Positions 54,584-63,230 of a stretch of 64,000 nucleotides of DNA are shown one piece after another (within the stretch, counting starts at the first letter, position 1; every line of letters begins with the position of its first letter). Below the pieces are notes generated by a model. The model did no database searches. It was not told the DNA's origin and was given only the letters and a program-made list of their open reading frames with translations. A program made the translations under genes and the position numbers. Origin of the DNA: Hymenobacter sp. J193 (GTDB lineage: Bacteria; Bacteroidota; Bacteroidia; Cytophagales; Hymenobacteraceae); contig NZ_JAJONE010000001.1 of assembly GCF_024700075.1 (NCBI RefSeq), positions 2,260,001-2,324,000 on the forward strand, given 5' to 3'.

Positions 54584-54982
54584 ATGACTCTGTACCAAAC
54601 GCCGGATGCGTCCCTCACCTACCATCCAGCCACCGAAACCCTACACCTCAGCTACAATGCAACCCGACTTTCTACCTCATTTGCCTTAGCCTACCAGCGG
54701 GCCCTGCAGGAAATGCGGCGCCAGAACGTGGGCAAGCTGCTGCTCGACCTCAAGCGCAACGCCCCGCCTACCGATGAGGAGGAGCACATCCTGGCGCCGC
54801 TCATCAACGACATCCCGGCCGGGCTGACGCGCCCTATCTTCATTGCCGCCGTGCTGTCGGAAGGCCAGTATCAGCACCAGATCGGCAACTACTCGGCGGG
54901 CCTGCTGATGCCGCCGGAGCATGTGGAGTTCAATTACTTCACTTCCCGCCACGAGGCCTCTGCCTGGCTGAGCGACAATTAA
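54584..54982 (+). CDS. hypothetical protein, SpoIIAA-like fold suspected
   Basis: 132 residues from the ATG at 54584; a TTG at 54530 would add a hydrophobic segment (VLFVALFLFLTALLC). Pattern of a beta strand (ASLTYHPATETLHLSYN), a helix (AYQRALQEMRRQ), a second strand (VGKLLLDLKRN) and a final FNYFTSRHEASAWLSD recalls the STAS/SpoIIAA-like proteins of Bacteroidota. I infer the fold only from this pattern. Followed by a strong terminator. Confidence 0.65.
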   Translation: MTLYQTPDASLTYHPATETLHLSYNATRLSTSFALAYQRALQEMRRQNVGKLLLDLKRNAPPTDEEEHILAPLINDIPAGLTRPIFIAAVLSEGQYQHQIGNYSAGLLMPPEHVEFNYFTSRHEASAWLSDN

Positions 54983-54997
54983 ACTTCTTTCACCGCT

Positions 54998-55044
54998 AAA
55001 AACAGCGAGGCCGCCAGATTGCTCCGGCGGCCTCGCTGTTTTTT
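54998..55044. terminator. bidirectional terminator
   Basis: AAAAACAGCGAGGCCGCC / GGCGGCCTCGCTGTTTTT, long perfect stem with a 10-nt loop, T-run on both strands, between converging genes. Confidence 0.93.
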
Positions 55045-55057
55045 AACTGCAGCGGGG

Positions 55058-56569
55058 TTACAGCTGCTCAAAAATGCGCGAGAAGCTCACGGCCTGACCG
55101 ATGTAGCCATGCAGCTCGCTGATGGGCATACGGGTTTGCTCACGCGAGTCGCGGTGGCGTACCGTCACGGTGTTGTCTTCCAGCGTCTGGTGGTCAACGG
55201 CAATACAGAAGGGCGTGCCGATGAGGTCCTGGCGGGTGTAGCGCTTGCCGATGGCGTCCTTCTCCTCCACGATAACGCGGAAGTCGTGGCGCAGGGCTTG
55301 GTAGATTTCGTTGGCTTTCTCGGGCAGGCCGTCTTTCTTCACCAGCGGGAAGATGGCGGCTTTCACCGGGGCTACGGCCGGATGCAGGCGCAGCAGCTTG
55401 CGGGTTTTGGTTTTTTGCTCCTCGCCTTCGCCTTCGACGATAATTTCTTCCTGGAATGCCTGGCAGAGCGTGGCCAGGAACAGGCGGTCGGCGCCCACCG
55501 AAGTTTCCACCACGAAGGGCACGTAGTTGCCGTAGGGCTTGCCGGTTTCAGGGTTGATGTCGTTGTCGAAGTAGTTCTGCTTTTTGCGGCTCAAGGCCTG
55601 GTGCTGGGTCAGGTCGAAGTCGGAGCGGGAGTGGATGCCCTCAATTTCCTTGAAGCCGAAGGGAAACTCGTACTCGATGTCCACGGCGGCCTTGGCATAG
55701 TGCGCCAGCTTGTCGTGGTCGTGAAAGCGGAGCTTGGCGGCGGGCAGCCCCAGGGCCTCGTGCCAGCGGCGGCGCGTTTCCTTCCAGTGCTGGTACCACT
55801 CGCCCTCGGTGCCAGGGCGCACGAAGAACTGCATTTCCATCTGCTCGAACTCCCGCATGCGGAAGATGAACTGGCGGGCCACAATCTCATTGCGGAAGGC
55901 CTTGCCGATCTGGGCAATACCAAACGGCACCTGCTGCCGCGCCGACTTCTGCACGTTCAGGAAGTTGACAAAGATACCCTGCGCCGTTTCGGGGCGCAGG
56001 TAGATCTTGCTCGAATCTTCGGCTACGGCCCCTACCTGGGTGGAGAACATCAGGTTGAACTGGCGCACGTCGGTCCAGTTGCCGGTCTTGCTGATGGGGC
56101 ACAGGATTTTCTCGTCGATGATGAGCTGCTTTACGCCGGCCAGGTCTTCGATGGTGAGCAGGCGGCCCAGTTCGGCCAGCAAGGTTTCGGCGCGGGCCAG
56201 CTCGTTGTTTTTCTCGTACTCGGCCGCTTTTTCTTCTATCAACTGATCGGCGCGGTAGCGCTTCTTGCTGTCGAGGTTGTCAATCATCGGGTCGGAGAAG
56301 CCATCGACGTGGCCGGAGGCTTTCCAGGTAAGCGGGTGCATGAAGATGGCCGCGTCGATGCCCACCACGTTCTGGTTGAGCTGGGTCATGGCCTTCCACC
56401 AGAGCTGCTTGAGGTTGTTCTTCAGCTCCACGCCGTTGGGGCCGTAGTCGTACACGGCGGCCAGGCCGTCGTAGATTTCCGAGGAAGGAAACACGAAGCC
56501 GTATTCCTTGGCGTGCGACACAATTTCGGCCAGCGTGCCTTCGGTGGTAGTTTGCGCGGGGTTGCTCAT
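55058..56569 (-). CDS. glyS: glycine--tRNA ligase (alpha2 type)
   Basis: Class II synthetase, 503 residues from the ATG at 56567-56569. The frame upstream runs through the repeat element and is not coding-like. VSHAKEYGFVFPSSEIYDGL opens the family core; the class II motifs include IYLRPETAQGIFVNFLN (motif 2 neighbourhood) and GADRLFLATLCQAF (motif 3). Anticodon domain at the C-terminus. This is the homodimeric form, not the alpha2beta2 GlyQS. Confidence 0.96.
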   Translation of the reverse strand: MSNPAQTTTEGTLAEIVSHAKEYGFVFPSSEIYDGLAAVYDYGPNGVELKNNLKQLWWKAMTQLNQNVVGIDAAIFMHPLTWKASGHVDGFSDPMIDNLDSKKRYRADQLIEEKAAEYEKNNELARAETLLAELGRLLTIEDLAGVKQLIIDEKILCPISKTGNWTDVRQFNLMFSTQVGAVAEDSSKIYLRPETAQGIFVNFLNVQKSARQQVPFGIAQIGKAFRNEIVARQFIFRMREFEQMEMQFFVRPGTEGEWYQHWKETRRRWHEALGLPAAKLRFHDHDKLAHYAKAAVDIEYEFPFGFKEIEGIHSRSDFDLTQHQALSRKKQNYFDNDINPETGKPYGNYVPFVVETSVGADRLFLATLCQAFQEEIIVEGEGEEQKTKTRKLLRLHPAVAPVKAAIFPLVKKDGLPEKANEIYQALRHDFRVIVEEKDAIGKRYTRQDLIGTPFCIAVDHQTLEDNTVTVRHRDSREQTRMPISELHGYIGQAVSFSRIFEQL

Positions 56570-56582
56570 GGTTGTAGTTGAT

Positions 56583-56684
56583 AGTGCGTAGGGCCCAGTG
56601 CTTAGAGGCTGACGCAGGGCCGACGCGGTATTGCCCTCTACGGCAAACTGCCTCCTAAGCACTACGCATCAGGCACCAAGCACT
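56583..56684. repeat. period-7 inverted repeat element upstream of glyS
   Basis: Left array 56583-56609: AGTGCGT, AGGGCCC, AGTGCTT, AGAGGC. Right array 56650-56684 in reverse complement: AGTGCTT, GGTGCCT, GATGCGT, AGTGCTT, AGGAGGC. Begins 14 nt from the glyS ATG. The glyS-pit gap (56570-56872) also holds the pit promoter; nothing else is visible. Confidence 0.85.
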
Positions 56685-56806
56685 GTATGAAAGGCAAAAG
56701 TAGTGCTTCCGGGGCTTGCGCCTTCAGGAAACTCAACTTGTTGAATATTCCTGCGTTTAGCGCCTCAACTTGCTACGCCGTCCAAGTGCGTAACAATTTC
56801 ATAATC

Positions 56807-56836
56807 TTGCGCCCTTTCCTGCCCAACCTACCTTTG
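56807..56836 (+). promoter_or_regulatory. Bacteroidota-type promoter for the phosphate transporter
   Basis: TTG (56807-56809), exactly 19 nt, then TACCTTTG (56829-56836): a full consensus match, 36 nt before the ATG at 56873. Confidence 0.7.
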
Positions 56837-56872
56837 ATTGTCGAAAACTGATTACCCACCAACTTCCTTTTT

Positions 56873-58273
56873 ATGTTTGGCTTAGAGCCTCATGTGCTGG
56901 TGCTGCTGCTGCTTTGTCTGGTAGCGGCCTGCGCGTTTGAATTCGTAAATGGCTTCCACGACACGGCCAACGCCGTGGCTACGGTCATTTACACCAATAC
57001 CCTGCGGCCCTGGGTGGCCGTTATCTGGTCGGCCTTCTGGAATTTTATCGGGGTACTCACGGGCGGTATTGGCGTGGCTATGGGCATCGTGTACCTGCTG
57101 CCCGTCGAAAGCCTCGTGGACCAGAACATCTACCACGGCATTGCCATGGTGGGCGCCCTCATTCTGGCGGCTATTATCTGGAACGTGGGCACCTGGTACT
57201 ATGGCATTCCGGCCTCGTCCTCGCACGCGCTTATCGGCTCCATCCTGGGCGTGGGCATTGCCTTTTCGCTGCTACCCGAATCGGGTGGGGCAGCCGTGAA
57301 CTGGAGCAAGGCCTCCGAAACTGGCGTTGCCCTGCTGGTAGGCCCGCTGTTTGGCTTCACGCTCACCATTCTGCTGATGTTCGTGCTCAAGCGCTTCGTG
57401 CGCAACAAGGCCATCTTCAAGGAGCCTCACAAGCGCAAGCCCCCACCCCTCTGGATCCGGCTGATTCTGGTAGCTACCTGCACGCTGGTAAGCTATTTCC
57501 ACGGCTCCAACGACGGGCAGAAAGGCGTGGGCCTGGTCATGCTGATTCTGATTGGCATCGTGCCTACCTTCTTTGCCCTCGACAGCGCCAAAAACCCCTT
57601 GGACATGCGCGCCTCACTGGCCCAGGTGGAAATGGTGGTCAATAAAATCAACCCCGAGGAGCTGTCGGCCAAGGATAAGGCTGACTTGGTGCTGGTAAAG
57701 CAGCAGACCGCTGCGCTGGACCGCATTTTTGCCGGCCGCACCGACGTCAATAAGCTGCCGCAGTCCGAGCGGTTTCAGATCCGTAAGGCCATCCTGCTCA
57801 CCTACAGCCGCGCCAAGAACATCATGGCCAGCGAAAAAGTAAGCCTGAGCACGGCCGACCGTAAAACCTACGACGACGCCATTGCCAACATGCGCTCCTT
57901 CACCGACTATGCTCCCTGGTGGGTGCTGTTGATGGTGTCGTTGTCGCTGGGCGTGGGCACCATGGTAGGCTGGCAGCGCATTGTAAAAACCATCGGAGAG
58001 CGTATCGGCAAAGAGCACCTGACGTACGCGCAGGGCGCTTCCTCGGAGCTTGTAGCTGCCATCATGATTGGGGCTTCCACCTGGGCGCATCTGCCGGCTT
58101 CTACCACGCACGTACTGTCGTCGGCCATTGCGGGCTCCATGGTGGCCAACCGCGGCATCAAGAACCTGAACCCCCAGATGGTGCGCAACATAGCCATGGC
58201 CTGGGTACTCACCCTGCCGGTTACCATGTTCCTTTCGGGTGGTCTATTCCTGCTCTTCCGGGCGCTTATCTAG
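56873..58273 (+). CDS. pit: PiT-family inorganic phosphate transporter
   Basis: 466 residues, about ten TM helices. Family signatures: FEFVNGFHDTANAVATVIYT near the N-terminus and VAAIMIGASTWAHLPASTTH near the C-terminus, each with the PiT GFHDxANA-like/ASTTH pieces. About 110 residues of soluble, helical sequence (MVVNKINPEELSAKDKADLV and following) separate the two membrane halves. Carries phosphate with H+ or Na+. No DUF47 regulator (PhoU-like) is beside it. Confidence 0.93.
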   Translation: MFGLEPHVLVLLLLCLVAACAFEFVNGFHDTANAVATVIYTNTLRPWVAVIWSAFWNFIGVLTGGIGVAMGIVYLLPVESLVDQNIYHGIAMVGALILAAIIWNVGTWYYGIPASSSHALIGSILGVGIAFSLLPESGGAAVNWSKASETGVALLVGPLFGFTLTILLMFVLKRFVRNKAIFKEPHKRKPPPLWIRLILVATCTLVSYFHGSNDGQKGVGLVMLILIGIVPTFFALDSAKNPLDMRASLAQVEMVVNKINPEELSAKDKADLVLVKQQTAALDRIFAGRTDVNKLPQSERFQIRKAILLTYSRAKNIMASEKVSLSTADRKTYDDAIANMRSFTDYAPWWVLLMVSLSLGVGTMVGWQRIVKTIGERIGKEHLTYAQGASSELVAAIMIGASTWAHLPASTTHVLSSAIAGSMVANRGIKNLNPQMVRNIAMAWVLTLPVTMFLSGGLFLLFRALI

Positions 58274-58299
58274 CGCGTCTGCTTTTCAGCCAATCTTGG

Positions 58300-58488
58300 T
58301 TATACACAAAAAAGCCACCCGGCCGGGTGGCTTTTTTTATGGTTGAGCTTTGAAGTGGATAACTTTTGGATTATGTGAGGCGTTGCCCGATGCTTAGCGC
58401 AAAGCCTCCATAAAACCGGGCGAAACCAACGGGTTATGAATTACTTATCCACTTATCAACAGCGAAAACCGGGCATTTTGTGGATAAC
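58300..58488. other. satellite DnaA-box-like cluster
   Basis: TTATACACA at 58300-58308 (perfect TTATNCACA), AGTGGATAA at 58354-58362, TTATCCACT at 58446-58454, TTATCAACA at 58454-58462 and TGTGGATAA at 58480-58488 (perfect, reverse). It overlaps the pit terminator and ends 6 nt before the stop of the 58494 gene. Confidence 0.6.
58308..58338. terminator. terminator after pit
   Basis: AAAAAGCCACCCGG / CCGGGTGGCTTTTTTT perfect stem, T-run on the plus strand, 35 nt past the stop. Confidence 0.9.
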
Positions 58489-58493
58489 TCAGT

Positions 58494-58967
58494 TTACGCC
58501 GGCCATTGCACTTCCAGGTCGTCGTTGATAAACACCCCGAAGTTGATGAATTGGAGCTCGTCCTCATCAAAGTAAAGGTCAATCATTTCCTTTTCGTAGG
58601 AAAGGCGAACTTCACCGGTTTCCATGGTTTCTTTCTCGCTGGCCGTGTGGCCGTGCTGGCTCATCAGGTCTTCAATCTGCTCCACGCTGCGGCCATGAAT
58701 GGACTCGCCGTAGAGGCGCATACCAGGGTGGTCGGTTTCGATACAGCTCAGGCGGTAGTCGTCTTCGCGGTCGAAGTACAGGGAGTAGCCCTCATCAAGG
58801 TAGTTCCAGGCCTGGTGCTCAAACTCGTCCTCATCTTCCGACTCTTCGATTTCCTCGGGCTCCCCCATCAGGGTGCGCACCTGGTCCTGGCTGGCGCCGA
58901 ACTTGAGTGGGCCCATGCCCTGGCCCAGGACGATTTCGTTTTCTTCGATGCTATTCGGAGTGCTCAT
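58494..58967 (-). CDS. acidic hypothetical protein
   Basis: 157 residues from the ATG at 58965-58967 (MSTPNSIEENEIVLGQGMGP). Strongly acidic stretch EEIEESEDEDEFEHQAW in the middle, alternating strands such as YLDEGYSLYFDREDDYRL, and a conserved-looking EMIDLYFDEDELQFINFGVF. The motif GMGPLKFGASQDQVRTLMGE recalls SmpA/OmlA-like small domains, but I do not assert it. Function unknown. Sits between two DnaA-box clusters. Confidence 0.75.
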   Translation of the reverse strand: MSTPNSIEENEIVLGQGMGPLKFGASQDQVRTLMGEPEEIEESEDEDEFEHQAWNYLDEGYSLYFDREDDYRLSCIETDHPGMRLYGESIHGRSVEQIEDLMSQHGHTASEKETMETGEVRLSYEKEMIDLYFDEDELQFINFGVFINDDLEVQWPA

Positions 58968-59100
58968 TTGCGAAGTGGAATTAGGGTTGGTGCCCGCAAA
59001 GGTAGGCTGATTGTTGAACGGCTGGATGAGAGGAGGGTTATAGGGTTTTGTGGTAGGAAGCACTTCGCCTCCCTGCTTTCCATTACCCACCTATGCCGGT

Positions 59101-59592
59101 TCACTTCCCATAGCGGGCTTCAAACGCGGACTTCTGCCGCACGTAGTCGGGGTGCTGCCGGGCCTCGTCCCACTTCTGCTTGAAAATGCGCGCAGCGGCA
59201 GCCTTTTCGGGGTCCTCGGGGGCACGGGGCAGCTCCGCCCGGCCATGGGCCCCGCTCTGGCCTTTCTTATCGTCCGGCACGGGGCCGTCGTATTTCTTGC
59301 CGCCGCGGTGGTTGGCGTAGCGCCGGGCGCGGGTATACCCCATCTGCAGAAACTTGCGAGCCATATCGGCGCCCACAAAATCCTCCTGCCGCAGGTACGC
59401 CTCAAACAGCGCATAGATCTGCTCCGACGACTCCCGGGCTACCTCCGGGGTGCGAAAGCGCCAGTGCGGCAGAATCTCGCTTTTATAGGGCTCTACCAGC
59501 AGCACGCCCTGCTCACCCTTGCCTACCCGGTACAGCTCGGGCTGCTCCCGCAGGTTGAGGTGCTTGAAATCCTGATCGTAGTTGAACGGCAT
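59101..59592 (-). CDS. DUF4385 family protein
   Basis: 163 residues. LREQPELYRVGKGEQGVLLV and EPYKSEILPHWRFRTPEVAR are the recognisable DUF4385 core, followed by ADMARKFLQMGYTRARRYAN and a basic tail. Function unknown. A period-7 repeat and the proposed origin lie immediately upstream. Confidence 0.85.
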   Translation of the reverse strand: MPFNYDQDFKHLNLREQPELYRVGKGEQGVLLVEPYKSEILPHWRFRTPEVARESSEQIYALFEAYLRQEDFVGADMARKFLQMGYTRARRYANHRGGKKYDGPVPDDKKGQSGAHGRAELPRAPEDPEKAAAARIFKQKWDEARQHPDYVRQKSAFEARYGK

Positions 59593-59606
59593 ACCCGGCT
59601 ATACTT

Positions 59607-59686
59607 CAGTTGCCAGTTTTCAGTTTCCAGGCAGTTCTTGTTCGAAATACGGGCAACTGCTACCTGGCAACAGGAAACTGAAAACG
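59607..59686. repeat. period-7 inverted repeat element beside the proposed origin
   Basis: Left array 59607-59637 in heptamers: CAGTTGC, CAGTTTT, CAGTTTC, CAGGCAG. Right array 59651-59686 in reverse complement: GTTTTCA, GTTTCCT, GTTGCCA, GGTAGCA, GTTGCCC. It ends 9 nt before the first DnaA-box-like word. Confidence 0.85.
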
Positions 59687-59694
59687 GACCCGAG

Positions 59695-60208
59695 TTATCC
59701 ACTCAGTTAATAACTTTTTAAAAGTCTTTTTTTAAATCTCTTTTTTAATCCCCCATCGTTAGGGGTGTGTATAAGTGGATAAGAATCAGATGTTGTCCAC
59801 ACGCGGAAAACTTGTGGACAAGGCCGGGGTTATACACCCCTAATCCACATCGATTGTGGATTATAAGGGCCTGAAAGTAAAACAACTACCGAAGAAATCA
59901 ACAATCCACAGGCTTATCCACGAATCCACAATTCACATAAATCCACGATGTGGACAGCGCCGGAAAGCGGGGGAAGTTGTCCACCCTTATCCACCAAGCA
60001 GCGGACGGGAAAACGAGCTGTCAGCGGCGGCGCACCTGCAAAAAAACTTTTCCGCAACTTCTCCACGGATTATCCCCAGGTTACGCCGGTATTATCCACA
60101 GGTAAAGCTGCCCCATCAGCCGCTGGTGGATAACCCTGTGGAATACCGTTTAGCCTGGAAGCTAAAACCGCTTAAGAAAGCCCGAAATGCGGTTTTGGCT
60201 GTGGATAA
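59695..60208. other. oriC: candidate chromosomal replication origin (oriC): DnaA-box cluster with AT-rich unwinding element
   Basis: Within 514 nt at least fourteen nonamers match TTATNCACA with at most one mismatch. Perfect: TGTGTATAA 59766 (reverse), TTATCCACA 60092, TGTGGATAA 60200 (reverse). One mismatch: 59695, 59774, 59793, 59813, 59830, 59841, 59855, 59914, 59987, 60070, 60125. A T/A-rich tract, 59705-59750, has almost no G or C and suits a DNA unwinding element. No gene is apparent in the 726-nt gap. The box density far exceeds anything else in the window. dnaA itself is absent. Confidence 0.8.
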
Positions 60209-60262
60209 GTAGCCTATAAATAGTTATCTATATAGGCCGCGGCCTTTGAATCAGCCAACAAC

Positions 60263-60291
60263 AAAAAGCCCCCGACCGGAAAGGCCGAGGG
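60263..60291 (-). terminator. terminator after the Ig-like lipoprotein gene
   Basis: GCCCTCGG / CCGGGGGC-like stem with one mismatch, followed on the minus strand by TTTTTG. It lies 28 nt past the stop at 60319 and forms the right boundary of the proposed origin. Confidence 0.6.
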
Positions 60292-60318
60292 CAAAGGCTA
60301 CGCTGGCAAGAAGCCCAG

Positions 60319-61932
60319 CTAGAAGGCCACCTGAATATCTTCCTCCTCCCAGTTGGCGCGCACCTGAAACTCGCGCTGGAGGTTGAAGACTGGCTCCGGC
60401 AGCTGGCGCAGGTTAGGATCAGGCCCCTGCCAGCGGCCATCAGCGTTGGTATCGATGAAGACGCGGATGTGGTAGGTGCCGGGTGCCAGGTTGTCGAAGC
60501 GGAACGTGCGGGGCGAGTCGAGGGTGCGCACCAGCTGGTTTTTGTCGTCGAGCAGCTGTAGCTCAAAGCGCTTGGCCGTGGTTTGTACGCGCCCGGCCAG
60601 CGTACCCGAGGGCGACTGGTCGGTGGGCGTAAACCGCAGCGGCTTCAGCCCCAGGCTGCGCCCGGATATGGCCGTCACCACCGTGCTGTCGAGCTGCAGG
60701 CTGATGGATTTGTTGGCTTTGCTGTTCAGCTTCACCGTAAGCAGCGTACGGTCGGGGCTGAGAGTGGCGTCGGCGGGCAGGCGCAGCGGGCGGCGTTTGG
60801 TGGAATCTTCCACCAGCACGCCAATGGGCTGATCAGGCACCAGACGCAGGGGCTCGGTAAACTGAACAGCTACCAGGCCCTGCCGGTACACTTCCTTGCT
60901 GCTGCCCACCAGCTGCCACGCGGGTGGCCGGCGGGTGGGCGCGGTGCCTGTAAACTTCACGTTCAGGGTGTCGCGACCGGAATTGCCGGCGCTGTCGGTG
61001 GAAGCCAGCAGGTAGCGGCCTTCCGGCAATTGAGTTGATTTGTACAAAGCCACTGAGCGGCCCCGGTCGATAAGCTGCAGAGCTTCGTTGGGCGAGGTAG
61101 CAGCGGCACCGAGTAGGCTAATGACCGCGCTTTGCAGGCCTTCGTTGTAGCCCACCACAAAGCGCAGCGGGTCCGATTTCTGGGACGTCACCAGGGCCCG
61201 GCGGGCATCGGGGCGCGTGAGCTGGAGCTGCACGGAGTCGGTGCCCGGCTTGATGGTAATGGGTTCGGGCAGGTAGCCGATTTTCTCGCCTTCGTCGTAG
61301 CGGCTGCTTTGGTTTTTATCGGCCAGGGCAAACAGGCGGTAACGGCCTTCGCGCAGGTTGCGCAGCTGATAGCGGCCACCCTTATCGGTGCGGGCAAGGT
61401 AGTAGGGCCGGCCGCGGCGCACGTTGGCCGTATCCGCTTCGGGGTACAGCACCACCGATACGTCGGCCGAGGGCTGGGACGTAAGCAGATCCACCACGCG
61501 GCCCTGCACCGCCCCTGAATCGAGGGCCGCGCCGGTGCTGAAGCTCACGGACACGTCGCGGGCGGGGGTGTTTTCCGTGATGTCGGTAATGGCGTCGCGG
61601 AAGTTGAAGGAATAGGTGGTGTTCGGCTCAAAGGGTTTTTCGAACTCCAGCGTAACGGTGTTCTTGCCTTCCCGCACGGTGTACTTGTTGTCGTCGGCGA
61701 GTAGGGGCGCCACCAGGAGGTTCTTGCTGAGGTCCTTCACCTGCACGGGCTCCGAAAACTCCAGCACCACGGAGCGGTTGCGCACGTTCACGGCGCGGTC
61801 GGCGGGTAGGCTGCTTACCAGCTTGGGTGCTACGGTGTCGCGGGCCCCGCCTTCGGGCGTGGCAATGGTAGCACAGCCACCCCCGGCAGCACCCATAAGA
61901 ACAAGCAACGGCAACGCAAAACGAGCAGACAT
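60319..61932 (-). CDS. Ig-like (SbsA-type) domain lipoprotein
   Basis: 537 residues from the ATG at 61930-61932. Signal peptide with lipobox-like AGGGC (Cys20). The Ig-like domain begins near PKLVSSLPADRAVNVRNRSV and VLEFSEPVQVKDLSKNL, the bacterial Big_5/SbsA pattern. A carboxypeptidase-regulatory-like stretch follows (GRVVDLLTSQPSADVSVVLY, RYQLRNLREGRYRLFALADK). The tail returns to LAPGTYHIRVFIDTNADGRW. Exported, probably at the cell surface; function not assigned beyond that. Confidence 0.85.
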   Translation of the reverse strand: MSARFALPLLVLMGAAGGGCATIATPEGGARDTVAPKLVSSLPADRAVNVRNRSVVLEFSEPVQVKDLSKNLLVAPLLADDNKYTVREGKNTVTLEFEKPFEPNTTYSFNFRDAITDITENTPARDVSVSFSTGAALDSGAVQGRVVDLLTSQPSADVSVVLYPEADTANVRRGRPYYLARTDKGGRYQLRNLREGRYRLFALADKNQSSRYDEGEKIGYLPEPITIKPGTDSVQLQLTRPDARRALVTSQKSDPLRFVVGYNEGLQSAVISLLGAAATSPNEALQLIDRGRSVALYKSTQLPEGRYLLASTDSAGNSGRDTLNVKFTGTAPTRRPPAWQLVGSSKEVYRQGLVAVQFTEPLRLVPDQPIGVLVEDSTKRRPLRLPADATLSPDRTLLTVKLNSKANKSISLQLDSTVVTAISGRSLGLKPLRFTPTDQSPSGTLAGRVQTTAKRFELQLLDDKNQLVRTLDSPRTFRFDNLAPGTYHIRVFIDTNADGRWQGPDPNLRQLPEPVFNLQREFQVRANWEEEDIQVAF

Positions 61933-62053
61933 CAGCAGCACTACAAACGTGAAAAGCGGAAAACGGCCACCGCCGCCCAAAAGTACGCAGGGCCGGCTTC
62001 TGCCAGCCCCACGGTAAGTTCTGCTCCCGAGGCCGGGCAGGTTCCCTCCTGCC

Positions 62054-62967
62054 CTAGCGGCTGGCCGGGGCGGCATCGCGCCGGGTGGCCACGTAAATCA
62101 GGCTGCTGTACTGCTGCTGGTGCCGGGCGGCGTACTGGTTGGAGTGGTAGCCATTGCGCAGCACGGCCAGCATGCCGGCGCCCCGCTCGGCCCGGTTTTT
62201 TTCGCTCAGCATGCTCACGTAGTACGCGTCCAGCGGCATGGGCAAAGTATCGAGCAGCTGGAGCTTGTGCTTTTGAGCAGCTGCGTCATGGTTTTGGGGC
62301 TGAAATGGTAGAGGTGGCGTGGCACATCCAGCGCGGCCCAGTCCTGCTGGTAGTGCTGGGCATCGAAGCTTTCCACGTTGGGCACCGCAATCAGCAGTAC
62401 GCCGTCGGTTTTGAGCAGGCGAATGAGTTGGGCCAGCGTCTCGTTGAGCTCGTGCACGTGTTCGAGCACATGCCAGAGCGTAATGGCATCAAACGAGCCG
62501 GCCTGAAACTGCACCAAGCTCTCGGTGCCAATGGGCTGCCCCACGCGCCGGGTAGCTTCTTCGCGGGCGCGGGCGTTGGGCTCCCAGCCGGCCACCTGCC
62601 AGCCGTTGCCTTTGGCCGCCGCCAGAAAGTGTCCGGTGCCGCAGCCGTAGTCCAGCAGCTTGCCTTTGCGCGGAGCCCGATGATTCAGCAATGCCACCTT
62701 GCGGCGCATGGTGAAGAAGCGCGCAACTTTGTAAGCTTGGTTGATAAGCCCGCCCGCCCCGCTGTTGTGCGACACGTACTCCTCCGACTCATAGTAGCGG
62801 CCAATGTGCGCGGCGTCGGGCCGGGGGTTGGTAAACTGAAAGGAGCACGCCAGGCACTGCTGAATGGCAAAGCTTTCCTTGCTCACCGACTTATCCTCGA
62901 CGACCAGCTTGTTGCGAAACTCCGCTTTCCCGCACACCGGGCACTTATCAAGTCGTTCGTAAACCAC
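62054..62967 (-). pseudogene. class I SAM-dependent methyltransferase, one-base frameshift near the C-terminus
   Basis: From a probable GTG start (62965-62967; VVYERLDKCPVCGK), 304 residues if repaired. N-terminal zinc-ribbon cysteines CPVCG and CLACSF, then the SAM-binding KLLDYGCGTGHFLAAAKG and ITLWHVLEHVHELNETL. The frame fails after MTQLLK; one extra base in the TTTT run at 62271-62274 (plus strand) gives MTQLLKKHKLQLLDTLPMPL and the end RRDAAPASR. Fits the Methyltransf_23-type family with a zinc ribbon. The substrate is unknown. The repeat at 63108 fills its upstream gap. Confidence 0.85.
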
Positions 62968-63107
62968 AGATTCTAGCTGATTATGTTGATTTCGCTGCTG
63001 GCGACGACCGACTTGCGCAGAGAAACCAGCCGCAGGGCGAAGGTACGAAACCAAAGCGGCCGCAGAATCCGGAAGAAACTGCAGCCGCTGGCGAAACATG
63101 GCAGACC

Positions 63108-63205
63108 GTCATGCAGAGCGGAGCATCTCGTGTGCTGCCGTTGCAATGGTAATTCAACGAAGCGGTAGAGATGCTTCGACAAGCGGACGCCAGATCAAGC
63201 ATGAC
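63108..63205. repeat. degenerate copy of the dispersed palindromic repeat
   Basis: Starts GTCATGCAGAGCGGAGCATC and ends CCAGATCAAGCATGAC, with GTAGAGATGCTTCGAC shared exactly with the repeat at 45061. The inverted ends GTCATGC / GCATGAC are intact, while the middle is eroded. Confidence 0.75.
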
Positions 63206-63230
63206 AATACAGTTTCTATGGCCAGGCCAC

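Noticed and set aside
55019..56581. 520-residue plus-strand open frame
   Set aside because: Antisense to glyS over nearly its whole length; no family features.
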